DNA of 64,000 bases from positions 25,923-89,922 of the forward strand of contig NZ_JAFBEC010000011.1 of the NCBI RefSeq assembly GCF_016908595.1, in the 5' to 3' direction. The stretch's first letter is position 1. Every line of letters begins with the position of its first letter. The DNA comes from Geomicrobium sediminis. Its GTDB lineage: Bacteria; Bacillota; Bacilli; Bacillales; Marinococcaceae. This document shows, one piece after another, positions 16,142-25,465 of the stretch. The notes beneath the pieces were generated by a model, which had not been told where the DNA came from, searched no databases, and saw only the letters and a list, made by a program, of their open reading frames with translations. The position numbers were made by a program, and so were the translations under genes.

Positions 16142-17590
16142 ATGGACATTATTTCAATTTTACTTAGCTTACTCGTCCTTCTGAACATCATGTTAGCTGC
16201 TGTGATCGTCTTTATGGAACGTAAAGACATTCATGCCACTTGGGCTTGGCTCTTGATCTTAATGTTTCTCCCATTTATCGGATTCATTCTTTATTTAATT
16301 CTTGGTCAGAACTTAAGCCGTAAACGCCTTTTCAATTGGGATGGCATCGAGAAGATCGGCCTTAAAGACAGCATCGACACACAACTCCGCCAAATTGAAG
16401 ATGGCAGTTATCACTTTCACAGTGACACTGCCAAAAACAATGTAAACCTGATCACATTGCTCCTTCGAAGTGATGGTGCACTGCTCACTCAGGACAATGA
16501 TATTGACGTTTTCACAGACGGGATTGATAAATTCTCAGAGCTAATTACAGATTTAGCCGCTGCGAACGATCACATTCATTTACAGTATTACATCTTTCGA
16601 AATGATAGCATCGGCAAGCGAATCATTGCTTTATTAACAGAAAAAGCGCTTGCAGGTGTACAAGTCCGCGTTCTATACGACGACATGGGTTCAAGGAAAC
16701 TTTCAAGAAAGCACTTTCGCTCACTTATTCGAGCGGGTGGCGAAGTCGGCGTCTTCTTCCCGTCACGCATTCCTTATGTAAACTCACGATTAAACTATCG
16801 CAACCACCGTAAAATCGTCGTTATCGATGGTGAGATTGGTTATGTTGGCGGCTTTAACGTTGGGGATGAATACCTCGGTCGCACGAAGCGATTTGGCTAT
16901 TGGCGCGATAGCCACCTTAGATTACGAGGCTCTTCTGTGAAGGCTTTACAAACCCGCTTTATTTTAGATTGGAATCAAGCGAGTAAAGACCAGCTCATTG
17001 AATACGAAGATCATTACTTCCCACCTGTTGAGACGAAAGGTGAGCTCGCTACGCAAATCGTATCCAGCGGACCGGATACTGAATACGAAGAAATCAAAAA
17101 CGGGTATATTAAAATGATTACGTCAGCGAAAGACTCTGTCTACATTCAGACTCCCTATCTGATTCCAGATGCAAGCTTACTGGATGCTCTTCGTATCGCA
17201 GCGCTTGCTGGCAAAGATGTGCGCATTATGATCCCAAATAAGCCTGACCATATCTTTGTTTATTGGGCGACTTATTCATATATGGGTGAGTTACTGAAAG
17301 CAGGCGCCCGCTTCTTTATTTACGATGCTGGTTTTATCCACGCTAAAATGATCGTTGTTGATCGAAGCGTTGGTTCAATTGGCACTGCCAACATCGACGT
17401 TCGTAGCTTCCGTTTGAACTTTGAGGTCAACGCCTTCTTGTATCATGATGCGATCGGTAAAAAGCTTGCAGCGATTTTTGAACATGACCTTGAACAATGT
17501 TCTGAAATGACCGCACAACGGTACCGAGATCGAGGGGTGTGGATTCGGTTTAAAGAGTCGATCTCACGTTTGTTATCGCCAATCTTATAA
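16142..17590 (+). CDS. cls: cardiolipin synthase
   Basis: Phospholipase D-type enzyme that condenses two phosphatidylglycerols into cardiolipin at the membrane. The 482-residue protein has two N-terminal membrane helices (about 2-22 and 32-55), then two HKD motifs: HRNHRKIVVIDGEIGYVGG with NVGDEY after it, and IHAKMIVVDRSVGSIGTANI. Length and layout match Cls of B. subtilis. RBS GAAGGGGGG precedes ATG 16142. It is monocistronic and ends in a strong shared terminator. Confidence 0.93.
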   Translation: MDIISILLSLLVLLNIMLAAVIVFMERKDIHATWAWLLILMFLPFIGFILYLILGQNLSRKRLFNWDGIEKIGLKDSIDTQLRQIEDGSYHFHSDTAKNNVNLITLLLRSDGALLTQDNDIDVFTDGIDKFSELITDLAAANDHIHLQYYIFRNDSIGKRIIALLTEKALAGVQVRVLYDDMGSRKLSRKHFRSLIRAGGEVGVFFPSRIPYVNSRLNYRNHRKIVVIDGEIGYVGGFNVGDEYLGRTKRFGYWRDSHLRLRGSSVKALQTRFILDWNQASKDQLIEYEDHYFPPVETKGELATQIVSSGPDTEYEEIKNGYIKMITSAKDSVYIQTPYLIPDASLLDALRIAALAGKDVRIMIPNKPDHIFVYWATYSYMGELLKAGARFFIYDAGFIHAKMIVVDRSVGSIGTANIDVRSFRLNFEVNAFLYHDAIGKKLAAIFEHDLEQCSEMTAQRYRDRGVWIRFKESISRLLSPIL

Positions 17591-17606
17591 ACCGTACCCA
17601 CTTCAA

Positions 17607-17636
17607 AAGAAGCAAAGGTTTGACCCTTTGCTTCTT
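17607..17636. terminator. bidirectional terminator between cls and spoIIP
   Basis: Perfect 12-bp stem AAGAAGCAAAGG / CCTTTGCTTCTT with a six-base loop between two convergent genes. Confidence 0.85.
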
Positions 17637-17640
17637 CGTG

Positions 17641-18780
17641 CTATTCTTCTTCCTCAAGCTGTTCATAGATGTACTCTTGAATGACGTCAGCCATAACGTC
17701 GGCACTACGGTGTAGCTCTTCAAAATTATTGTCAACGCCACCAAACTCAATCAGTGTAGAATTCGGGGAAAGATCTTGATTGTAAATGCCATTTACACCC
17801 GCTCCCCCACTTGCAATAACCCCTCGGCTAAGTCCTGGGTAGCGATCTTCCAAGCGATGATGCAATTCAGTCGCCATCGCTAAATTACGTTCGTAATTCG
17901 GATGATCTTGACCAATTACAAACATCGTACGCGCATAACTTTCTCCGTTAATCGTTGCTGTAGTGATGTCTTTCGGTTGTGAATCTCGATGAATATCAAA
18001 GAAAAACTCTAAGCTCTCATTAGTGTCAATCGCTTCAGTTACGATCTCCCTCGAGACGTCGTAAGATTGACTGTAAGAAAGCCCACGCTCATGCAATCGA
18101 CTCTCAATGGAATGCTCAGACACTTCAACTGGCAAATCGTAACTTCGGAATTGTTCACCTAGGTATTTCCCCAATTGAACGATGTTGATTTCGGAATGGT
18201 TCGCTACATCGCCTTCAATCTCAGGCAAAAACGACTCCGTATCATGAGTGTGTACGATATGGATGATCGGATCATCATCTGCATCGATGTCTACATTCGG
18301 CCCTTCCTCTTCTTCATCTTGAGGAGTCGCAGGATACGTTTCGTCATACCATCCAGGTGGTGGTGCTGACTCCATTGGCATCGTCGTATAATCTGTTCCT
18401 TCACCGGCAACGATAATCTCTGCATCAAACGCAGAAAAGCCTGGCACTTCTCGACCTAATAATGTTCTCGGTTCTTGCAAGTTAATGCTTGTCGTCAATT
18501 CAAATGCTAGTTGTGTTGCACTTGGCAATTCGGTATGTGTTTCGCCCATTTGGAAATAACGATTCTCTGTTCCAATAACGTGTACAAACCAATCAGCTTG
18601 TACATCGCTGACCCAACTATGAATTGTAGACGATGAAAAGTGCTTTTCTACTTCTGTTGTTGTCATAACGAATATCATCACAAAGGTAATGACAATCACC
18701 GCAATGATTGCAAGCATAACGAGTTGCAATTGTTTGAGCATTCTTGCGATCACTTTCGTCATCGTGGTAGATCCAATCAC
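17641..18780 (-). CDS. spoIIP: stage II sporulation protein P (peptidoglycan amidase/endopeptidase)
   Basis: Membrane-anchored cell-wall hydrolase of the engulfment DMP complex (SpoIID-SpoIIM-SpoIIP), made in the mother cell. The 379-residue protein has one N-terminal membrane helix (about 19-43), a variable acidic linker, and the SpoIIP amidase domain with VHTHDTESFLPE, FFDIHRDSQPKD and the C-terminal LIEFGGVDNNFEE. The start is GTG 18780, seven bases after GGAGG. In B. subtilis spoIIP follows gpr; that neighbour is absent here. Presence of this gene shows the host makes endospores. Confidence 0.9.
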   Translation of the reverse strand: MIGSTTMTKVIARMLKQLQLVMLAIIAVIVITFVMIFVMTTTEVEKHFSSSTIHSWVSDVQADWFVHVIGTENRYFQMGETHTELPSATQLAFELTTSINLQEPRTLLGREVPGFSAFDAEIIVAGEGTDYTTMPMESAPPPGWYDETYPATPQDEEEEGPNVDIDADDDPIIHIVHTHDTESFLPEIEGDVANHSEINIVQLGKYLGEQFRSYDLPVEVSEHSIESRLHERGLSYSQSYDVSREIVTEAIDTNESLEFFFDIHRDSQPKDITTATINGESYARTMFVIGQDHPNYERNLAMATELHHRLEDRYPGLSRGVIASGGAGVNGIYNQDLSPNSTLIEFGGVDNNFEELHRSADVMADVIQEYIYEQLEEEE

Positions 18781-18944
18781 AGCCTGTCCTCCTGACTTGC
18801 AAAGACTATAACTGAGTCTATGTCTAGAATCCGTTCACTAGAACATGGCTCATCCTTTTCACCGTGATTGAGTCTTTTCGCTTATAAAAGGTACGACCTT
18901 ATGCTTTTTTGAACGCAACATTTAGAAACCAAGAGGTGATAACA

Positions 18945-19241
18945 TTGACTGAACATGATCACACACTTGAAAGACGCTTTCGAACCGAAGGGGTTCTCTG
19001 GGTCGCTCTTCTATGTGTAGCCATTCCAACATTCAGCCTTTGGAACCGTCCATTTATGACAATCCATCTCCACCTCGCACTGGAATCACTCATTTACATT
19101 CTCTTAGGTACGATCTTTCTCGTAAAAAGACACCAGAATCGCATACGAAAGCAAAGTACGAGAGCGTTTATCTTCTTAATACTTGCCATCGGTCTTTATT
19201 CACTCACAGCCATTGCGATCCTTTCTTTCTTCACCACTTAG
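18945..19241 (+). CDS. small membrane protein of unknown function
   Basis: A 98-residue protein with about three hydrophobic segments (VLWVALLCVAIPTFSLW, ALESLIYILLGTIFLV, FIFLILAIGLYSLTAIAIL) after a charged N-terminus. The start is read as TTG 18945, six bases after AGAGGTG; no ATG in this frame has a ribosome site. I do not recognise the family. It is divergent from spoIIP and convergent with the YolD-like gene, whose stop is two bases away. Confidence 0.6.
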   Translation: MTEHDHTLERRFRTEGVLWVALLCVAIPTFSLWNRPFMTIHLHLALESLIYILLGTIFLVKRHQNRIRKQSTRAFIFLILAIGLYSLTAIAILSFFTT

Positions 19242-19243
19242 TC

Positions 19244-19591
19244 TCATGAACAAAGCTCAACATGCACGAGAGAATGGAACTTCACGTAATGAACATCTTC
19301 TGTCGCACTAACGATATGAAACTGTTTTTGGGCATGATTCAAATAGTCGCAATGCCCTTCTACTTCATGAAATTCCCCTTCGTTATAATACGTAAAAACA
19401 ACCGGTCGGTTGTACGTCATCGCTTCTGATAATATGAATTCAAACTCAAGCCACTGTTGTTCATCAAGCATGGGTTGTTCAACTTTCTTTCGTCCCTCTC
19501 GCTCTTGAAGCCAAGCCTCTCGGTATTCAGGCAAAATCATGCGAGACGACTCCCATCGCATGTTCGAATTCGGGGTCAACTTATTCATCAT
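19244..19591 (-). CDS. YolD-like protein
   Basis: A 115-residue YolD-family protein: the N-terminal RMILPEYREAWL is the family hallmark, followed by a small beta-rich domain. YolD-like proteins are regularly encoded beside Y-family polymerases of the YqjW/UvrX type and are thought to act with them in damage tolerance. The ATG at 19591 follows AAAGGA by five bases. It sits 20 bp downstream of the polymerase gene in the same SOS unit. Confidence 0.83.
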   Translation of the reverse strand: MMNKLTPNSNMRWESSRMILPEYREAWLQEREGRKKVEQPMLDEQQWLEFEFILSEAMTYNRPVVFTYYNEGEFHEVEGHCDYLNHAQKQFHIVSATEDVHYVKFHSLVHVELCS

Positions 19592-19611
19592 GGTCATCCT
19601 TTCACGTTTAA

Positions 19612-20847
19612 TTATTTATAGTGGCCGCCAAGCTTCTTCGCTCGAATGCGCGCTTGCCCACCCGCAGTTAGCGACGTCGCATGGAGCACCGCTTCCGATC
19701 CGTATCGATATTTGAGACGGTCAACTGTCACGTTTAACTTCTCTCGGTCCACATCATCCCGGAACAAACTGAGCTGTCGGCACTCATCACTTACAAGACC
19801 ATCTAGACTGATCCCAAGACTCCTCACCGCATCCCGGTTCCAATGCCTTAAAAACAAGTGTTTGACAGCTTCGTAGATCACTTTACCGTCATTTGTAACA
19901 TCTGGTAATTTCATCTGACGATGAAATCCTGATGGCTGTTGAAAATGGTTATGGCCACGCGCTCCCGCCGTAACCGTCCCTCCGAGGTATCCATTCACTC
20001 GTACACGTCTGGCTACTTCTTCTGAAAGCTCCAATAATACCGTCTTAATCTCATCCCACGTCCGGTAATCTCTCGGCAACGTCATGTTATGGCCAATTGC
20101 TTTACGCCGAATGTGTGTATCCACAGTAACTGGGGCTTCGTCTTTCCCATGTGCTGTACGCCACAACACTTCTCCGTTAATCCCCCAACGCTTTTGTAGA
20201 TCCGCTAGCTCCGACTTTGCTAACTGACCGATGGTGCGAATTCCAACATTCAAAAAATGTTGATTCATTCGCTTTCCAACCCCAAACAGCTTCCCGATTG
20301 GAAGGGGCCAAAGCTTCTCTTGTAGATTCACCAAGTTCAATGTGAAAATCCCATCGTCTTGCTTCTTCGAGAAATGATCACAAGCCATTTTAGCGAGCAC
20401 CTTATTCGGACCAATGCCAACCCGGGCAATCATTCCTGATTCCCTGCGAATCTTCGTAATGATCTGCTCCGCCGCTTCTTCAGCAGTTATGCCCAGCCTC
20501 GGCAACGCGTACGTCATTTCTACGAAGATCTCATCAATGCTATACGGTTCAACAAGGTCGGTATACACTTCAAGTGAAGCCGCAATCGAAACCGAAACGT
20601 CCAAGTACAGTTGCATGCGCGGTCGAACGACAACGAGGTCGGAACACTTCATCTCCGCTTCCCAAAGTGCTTCTGCTGTCTTGACGCCTCGTTTCTTAGC
20701 AGTCGGGCATGCAGCGAGAATAATTCCACTACGTATCTTAGGATCCCCAGCAACTGCAACCGGTTTGTTCTTTAACTCTGGGTGTTCGATCTTTTCTATA
20801 TTTGCGTAAAACGACTGCATATCAATGAGAAACACGACCCGCTCCAT
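19612..20847 (-). CDS. Y-family DNA polymerase (UmuC-like, YqjW/UvrX type)
   Basis: Error-prone translesion polymerase. The 411-residue protein has the catalytic start VFLIDMQSFYANIEK, the YSIDEIFVEM motif with the paired acidic residues of the palm, the helix-hairpin-helix-like GIGPNKVLAKMACD, and the little-finger region. This UvrX/YqjW group differs from DinB by its YolD partner. ATG 20847 follows AAGG by about eight bases; ATG and GTG codons just upstream are less well placed. Two LexA boxes upstream and a -10 TATACT between them show SOS induction. Confidence 0.9.
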   Translation of the reverse strand: MERVVFLIDMQSFYANIEKIEHPELKNKPVAVAGDPKIRSGIILAACPTAKKRGVKTAEALWEAEMKCSDLVVVRPRMQLYLDVSVSIAASLEVYTDLVEPYSIDEIFVEMTYALPRLGITAEEAAEQIITKIRRESGMIARVGIGPNKVLAKMACDHFSKKQDDGIFTLNLVNLQEKLWPLPIGKLFGVGKRMNQHFLNVGIRTIGQLAKSELADLQKRWGINGEVLWRTAHGKDEAPVTVDTHIRRKAIGHNMTLPRDYRTWDEIKTVLLELSEEVARRVRVNGYLGGTVTAGARGHNHFQQPSGFHRQMKLPDVTNDGKVIYEAVKHLFLRHWNRDAVRSLGISLDGLVSDECRQLSLFRDDVDREKLNVTVDRLKYRYGSEAVLHATSLTAGGQARIRAKKLGGHYK

Positions 20848-20863
20848 GACCATCACCTTCTTA

Positions 20864-20877
20864 CAAACGTATGTTCT
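20864..20877. promoter_or_regulatory. LexA (DinR) box, proximal
   Basis: CAAAC-GTAT-GTTCT, close to the Bacillus consensus CGAAC-N4-GTTCG, placed just downstream of the -10 of the polymerase gene. Confidence 0.65.
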
Positions 20878-20892
20878 TGTTAGTAGTATACA

Positions 20893-20906
20893 CGAACGAA
20901 CGTTCT
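20893..20906. promoter_or_regulatory. LexA (DinR) box, distal
   Basis: CGAAC-GAAC-GTTCT, one base from the perfect Bacillus SOS consensus, directly upstream of the minus-strand -10 box TATACT. Confidence 0.85.
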
Positions 20907-20936
20907 TATACTACTAGAAATTATTCCCCACACAAA

Positions 20937-20966
20937 AAAACTGAAACGCAAGTGCGTTTCAGTTTT
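20937..20966. terminator. bidirectional terminator
   Basis: AAAACTGAAACGC / GCGTTTCAGTTTT stem with a four-base loop. On the minus strand it would end the NatAB-like operon; A and T runs lie on both sides. Confidence 0.85.
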
Positions 20967-21070
20967 CTTCAATAGGTTTGGGATATATGTGGGGATTTTA
21001 ATACGTTTAGTTTCATTCCAAGAACCAAATCCCATCATAAACCGCTACAGCAGATAGATCTTCATTGTCG

Positions 21071-22180
21071 TTAACTATGCCCAAGGGCGTATTTATCTTT
21101 TTTGAACATGCGGTTTGTAATCATGTAGATCACAGATACAATAAGCATCGTTGAACTAATCGTAAGCACATAATCGCCTAACGTTAATACATTCGCACCG
21201 GCGAAATCAAACACCACAAGCGTAATGTTAATCGGTGGAATCAACAACATCCAAGAACTCCATGCCGTTGCAGGAACGATCATCGCGACGAACGGTCCAA
21301 TCATCCACACGATCGATACAGGAGAAAATAAATTTTGCATATCTTTATACGAATCTGTCAGCAAACTAAACCAGACGAGAAGTGCTGAATTTAGCGCTGA
21401 AAAGGCAACAACTGCAAGGAACAAGAGAATATACTTACTTAGCGGAACAGCTGCTAAAATTTGTTCCACTTCGGTAAAGTAAATCATCATCAGAACGATA
21501 ACCAACACGACCGACAGCAAACTACTTAAGATCGTATACAAGAAAACGACCATCGACTTCGCGAAAAAGATACGCGCGCGGGAAAGAGGTATCATTAAAA
21601 GCGGTTCCATCGTTCGTTTTTCTTTCTCACCGGCAAACATGTCTGCTGCTGCAGGGAGTCCACCCGCCGCAACTGTCAAAAGAAAGATAAATGCGAGCAT
21701 GAATCCCATGCTTCCATCGCCACCCTCACCGAGAAAGTCACGATCCCATTCGTATATCGATGGTCCATTTTCTTCAATCCCTTGTGAGGTGACCCATGCA
21801 TCTAGACTTTCACGTTCATAGTCAATCCACATTTCCATGAGTTGTTGCGCTGCTCTCATGCCACTATTGCCAAAGTCTCCACGAGCCGTTAACGTGTTTC
21901 CTTCTAAAACAATTGCAAAATCATACGCACCGTCTAGCAATTCTTCGTTGATCGTATCACTAACTGTGAGATGCCAATGTTCTTGTTGCTCCTCTTGAAA
22001 GGATTCAATTAGACCCGCATCAATGTTTTCATCAATGCCAATGTGAACATCCGAGGTATTAAAGAAGCTGAAGAAGAAAACAAGAGCGAAGACCGAAATC
22101 ATTGGAATCGCCGTCGTAAAGAACACCGTTCTACGATCACGATACGTATCTTTCATTTCTTTAAGAATCATCGTCATCAT
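21071..22180 (-). CDS. natB: NatB-like ABC-2 exporter permease
   Basis: Membrane subunit of a NatAB-type exporter; NatAB of B. subtilis expels Na+ (and K+) and is valuable to alkaliphiles. The 369-residue protein has a first helix near 21-41, a large extracellular domain (about 42-155), then five or six helices; the motif AGEKEKRTMEPLLMIPLSR is the ABC-2/NatB signature. It overlaps natA by four bases (ATGA). Drug or signal export by a relative cannot be excluded, but the adjacent NatR/NatK-like pair supports the assignment. Confidence 0.82.
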   Translation of the reverse strand: MMTMILKEMKDTYRDRRTVFFTTAIPMISVFALVFFFSFFNTSDVHIGIDENIDAGLIESFQEEQQEHWHLTVSDTINEELLDGAYDFAIVLEGNTLTARGDFGNSGMRAAQQLMEMWIDYERESLDAWVTSQGIEENGPSIYEWDRDFLGEGGDGSMGFMLAFIFLLTVAAGGLPAAADMFAGEKEKRTMEPLLMIPLSRARIFFAKSMVVFLYTILSSLLSVVLVIVLMMIYFTEVEQILAAVPLSKYILLFLAVVAFSALNSALLVWFSLLTDSYKDMQNLFSPVSIVWMIGPFVAMIVPATAWSSWMLLIPPINITLVVFDFAGANVLTLGDYVLTISSTMLIVSVIYMITNRMFKKDKYALGHS

Positions 22181-22926
22181 GTCACACGACCTCCTCTAGC
22201 GAGCATCGCCATCAAGATCATGTTCATGTCGGTCGTTTCTTCTTCTTTATATAAGTTTTGAAGGCTTCCGTGATAAAGCACAGCACCTCGGTGCAAGATC
22301 ACCACATCATCACAAAGCATATCCACTTCTTCCATTAAGTGTGTCGAAAATACAATTGTTTGTTGATCTCGTTTTAATTGCAAGATTTTCTCGCGAAACA
22401 TATTCGCAGAAGTAATATCTAGCCCCGTTGACGGTTCATCAAGCAAGTAAATGGACGGGTTATGAATCATTGCCCGCGAGATGGCCACTTTTTGTCGCAT
22501 CCCTTTAGAGAGCTTGCGAACCCGTTTGTTCAAAAAGTCACGCATCCCTAATTCATTGCTCAACTTCGTAATCCGCTGCTTCGTCTCTTGCTTTGGAATA
22601 GCATATAGCTTGGCGAAGTACTCCAAGTGCTCTCTTGCGGTTAGACGATCGTATAGACCTGTATCACTACCAAAGTGCACACCGATGGAGCTCCTTTGAC
22701 GATGATTATTCAGGTCAAATGGCACACCATCTAATGCAACTTCGCCGCCAGTTGGTTCATACAAGCCAGACAATAAGCGAAGAAGCGTCGTTTTTCCCGC
22801 ACCATTCTCCCCGAGCAACGCCGTCACTTTCCCTTGTTCGAAGGTGATGGAGATGTCACGGAGCACCCGGTGACTTTGATTGTGTTTTTCATAAAATGTC
22901 TTGTGAACATTCGTAAGCGTAATCAT
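22177..22926 (-). CDS. natA: NatA-like ABC transporter ATP-binding protein
   Basis: ATPase partner of natB. The 249-residue protein has Walker A LGENGAGKTTLL, Q-loop region near SSIGVHFG, signature KLSKGMRQKVAISRAM, Walker B SIYLLDEPSTGLD and the H-loop STHLMEE. RBS AGGAG is seven bases before ATG 22926. It is transcribed divergently from the LytTR regulator gene, the same arrangement of parts as natAB and natKR in bacilli. Confidence 0.85.
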   Translation of the reverse strand: MITLTNVHKTFYEKHNQSHRVLRDISITFEQGKVTALLGENGAGKTTLLRLLSGLYEPTGGEVALDGVPFDLNNHRQRSSIGVHFGSDTGLYDRLTAREHLEYFAKLYAIPKQETKQRITKLSNELGMRDFLNKRVRKLSKGMRQKVAISRAMIHNPSIYLLDEPSTGLDITSANMFREKILQLKRDQQTIVFSTHLMEEVDMLCDDVVILHRGAVLYHGSLQNLYKEEETTDMNMILMAMLARGGRVT

Positions 22927-23070
22927 ATAGAGGCTCCTTTTAGAGAAGTTCCTAGCCCCTAGTATATACGAGCACTACTGAAAACCTACAAATATGTCGC
23001 AAAGCGTTCGAATCATGTTATGACTTTGCTATAATGGGGAATATACTAAAAAAGTTAAAGTAGGGGTCGT

Positions 23071-23778
23071 ATGATTCGAATCGGGATGTTAGATGACAAT
23101 CCGAATGACTTAAATGCAATGGAACAATGGCTTCAAACTCAAGCAGATGTACATATTGAATGGCGTTGTCATACAGCGCTCGAAGCCTATCAGTTGCTAA
23201 AACACTCAACCATTGATCTATTAATTGCAGATATTGAGATGGAAGGGCTCACAGGGTATGAACTTGCAGAGCGATTACGTGCGCAAGGGATTAGCGTAGA
23301 TATTATCTTCGTGACCGGGCATTCCGGCTTTGCGGTCCATGCGTTTGACCTCGACGTTGTCGATTACGTAATGAAGCCGATCTCACCTTCACGGATGGAG
23401 AAAGCATTGCAACGCTTTCGTTCCTTGAACGCTCAAACAGACGGACCAAAGCTCACGATCCAACAACAAGGAGATATGATCGTCGTCAGCGAAAACGACA
23501 TTCTGTATATCGAACGTACAGGTCGCTCATCGACCATCCACACAGCAACTGAAGAGATTTCGACGTATCAATCGCTTCAAGAAATTGAACAAGAACTACA
23601 AAGCACGCAATTTTTCCGAACGCACCGTTCTTTTATTACAAACTTGAAGAAGATCACGCAGTTTGCACCATATACAAAGCATTCTCTTGAGATTAAATTC
23701 CAAGGAAGCGACAAGCGTGCACTCGTTACGAAGAAGAACTTAAAAACGATCCAAGATCAATTCCCAATTCTTTCTTGA
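23071..23778 (+). CDS. natR: LytTR-type response regulator (NatR-like)
   Basis: Cytosolic response regulator of 235 residues. The receiver domain has the acidic pocket DDN near residues 8-10, phosphoacceptor Asp in LLIADIEMEGL, and Lys in VMKPISPSRM; the C-terminal half is a LytTR DNA-binding domain (ILYIERTGRSSTIHT ... FFRTHRSFITNLKKI). A TATAAT box lies at 23031-23036. The kinase gene follows after ten bases. By position and family it probably controls the divergent natAB-like genes. Confidence 0.85.
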   Translation: MIRIGMLDDNPNDLNAMEQWLQTQADVHIEWRCHTALEAYQLLKHSTIDLLIADIEMEGLTGYELAERLRAQGISVDIIFVTGHSGFAVHAFDLDVVDYVMKPISPSRMEKALQRFRSLNAQTDGPKLTIQQQGDMIVVSENDILYIERTGRSSTIHTATEEISTYQSLQEIEQELQSTQFFRTHRSFITNLKKITQFAPYTKHSLEIKFQGSDKRALVTKKNLKTIQDQFPILS

Positions 23779-23788
23779 GGTAAAGCCG

Positions 23789-24508
23789 ATGATCATCTTA
23801 ATCAGTCTACTTGTTATCGTGATAGTTAGCAGTGCGCTACTCATCATGAAATTGCATCGCGAACAACGACGCGCGTTTCTCGATGCACAGGCTTTCCAAG
23901 ACCATGTACAGCACCTACACGAATCGCTAAAACAGGAAAAGCACGATCTCAGAACCCACTTAGAAGTGATGAAGAAACTGGCCAAAGAAGGAAACCATGA
24001 ACAGTTTGAAGATTACGTCACATTGTTGCAACAAGACAGTGAACAGAACCCTAGTGCAGGGGCTGATCGAGCAGTAGGGGCCTCCATTGCTTACGTTAAA
24101 GCAAAGGGTGAGCAACACGGCATTGCTGTCACGACGTCGATCCATGCAAGCTTAAATCAAAGCATGCTCTCGCAAAGTAAAGAATTGCAACTCGTCGTCA
24201 ACATTTTTAGCAATGCACTTGAAGCTGCTAGAAAAAGTAGCGAGTACGTAACATCACCATTTATCGATATCGAAATCAAAAAACAATACGGCATCATCAT
24301 CGTTGATGTAAAAAACAGCACAGCACCAATCCCTAACAAGACGCTCGAGCGTATGTTTCCAAAGCAACACCCCGTCATTGAAAAAAGAGGTCTTGGTACG
24401 TACCTCATTCAACGCGCGGTAAACGATGCAGAAGGCTCGCTCGACTTTTATGTTGAAGAACATCTCTTTCACCTTGCTATTCGTTTACCGAGCATGGCTG
24501 CTCAATAA
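23789..24508 (+). CDS. natK: short sensor histidine kinase (NatK/Spo0B-type, GHKL ATPase)
   Basis: A 239-residue kinase with a single N-terminal membrane helix (about 2-19), a Spo0B-type histidine box EKHDLRTHLEVMKKLA, an N-box NIFSNALEAAR and a G-box GLGTYLIQRAV. Compared with typical NatK-like kinases, which carry several N-terminal helices, the sensor part is missing, so it must sense through its one helix or the linker, or through a partner. It forms an operon with natR and ends at a strong terminator. Confidence 0.82.
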   Translation: MIILISLLVIVIVSSALLIMKLHREQRRAFLDAQAFQDHVQHLHESLKQEKHDLRTHLEVMKKLAKEGNHEQFEDYVTLLQQDSEQNPSAGADRAVGASIAYVKAKGEQHGIAVTTSIHASLNQSMLSQSKELQLVVNIFSNALEAARKSSEYVTSPFIDIEIKKQYGIIIVDVKNSTAPIPNKTLERMFPKQHPVIEKRGLGTYLIQRAVNDAEGSLDFYVEEHLFHLAIRLPSMAAQ

Positions 24509-24510
24509 AA

Positions 24511-24543
24511 AAGAAACCTCAGAGAAATCTCTGAGGTTTCTTT
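24511..24543. terminator. bidirectional terminator
   Basis: AAACCTCAGAG / CTCTGAGGTTT stem with a four-base loop, T run on the plus strand and A run on the other side; shared by natK and the opuC-like operon. Confidence 0.88.
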
Positions 24544-24548
24544 TTGTA

Positions 24549-25445
24549 TTATTCTTCAATTAACCCTTGCTCGACTAAGAAGTTACGTGCAACCACTTCT
24601 TCAAGCTCTGCGTTAATGTCAACTTCTGCGTTAAGCTCTGCCATCGTTTCTTCTGTTAACAACGGTCCAAGCTCAAGCAATAATTCTTCAATTTCAGGGT
24701 GTGCTTCGATCGTATCATTCATGACGATTGGTGCTGCATAATACGGCGGGAAGAAGTTAAGATCATCCGCAATCACTTCAAGGTCATACGCTGGAATTCG
24801 TCCGTCTGTCGTAAATGCCGCAATCACATCGACTTCTTCGTTACGAAGGGCATCATACATTAAGCCTTCATCCATTTGCGTTGTCGTACCCCAATCATAG
24901 CCGTAACGTTCATTCATTGGCATAAGGCCATCTGTACGCTCTCCGAAGTTTGCATTGTGGGCAAGCGTTAACTCTCCTGCAACGGATTCAAGGTCACTCA
25001 TATCCGCAACGTCCGCTGCATCATCTGCACGCATGACGAGTGAATAACGATTTTCAAAGTCAAATTCGTCTAACCACGTAATGCCGTACTCTTCATCATA
25101 CTCAGCCTTAACCGTATCATAGACTTCTTCAGCAGATGGCGGGTCTTCTGGGTCAATTTCATAATCTAAAACGGTAATATATGACGTACCTGTATATTCA
25201 ACATACAAGTCGATGTCACCATCCATCATACCTTGTGTAAGAATCTCTGTATTACCGAGGTTGTCTTCGCGTTCAATCGTAAGATCTGTATTCGCTTCAA
25301 GCAATTCTGCAACCATATGTGTCAAAATGATTTGCTCTGTAAAGTCTTTTCCGCCGACAACAACCTTATCTTCATCACTGCCGCCGCCCCCACAAGCAGA
25401 AAGTACAAGTGCTGAACCTAATGCAACAGGTAAGAACTTTTTCAT
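24549..25445 (-). CDS. opuCC: osmoprotectant-binding lipoprotein (OpuCC/OpuBC-like)
   Basis: Extracytoplasmic substrate-binding lipoprotein for betaine, carnitine or choline-type solutes. The 298-residue precursor has a lipobox ending LVLSACGGGG and the family landmarks VVGGKDFTEQIILTHMVAELLE, YVEYTGTSY, ERTDGLMPMNERYG and FPPYYAAPIVMND. The mature protein is strongly acidic, as in proteins exposed to salty or alkaline media. Two ATG codons are adjacent; the second (25445) is better spaced from AAGGGG. It is the third gene of the operon. Confidence 0.88.
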   Translation of the reverse strand: MKKFLPVALGSALVLSACGGGGSDEDKVVVGGKDFTEQIILTHMVAELLEANTDLTIEREDNLGNTEILTQGMMDGDIDLYVEYTGTSYITVLDYEIDPEDPPSAEEVYDTVKAEYDEEYGITWLDEFDFENRYSLVMRADDAADVADMSDLESVAGELTLAHNANFGERTDGLMPMNERYGYDWGTTTQMDEGLMYDALRNEEVDVIAAFTTDGRIPAYDLEVIADDLNFFPPYYAAPIVMNDTIEAHPEIEELLLELGPLLTEETMAELNAEVDINAELEEVVARNFLVEQGLIEE

Positions 25446-25465
25446 CATTCATTGCCCCTTTTATT

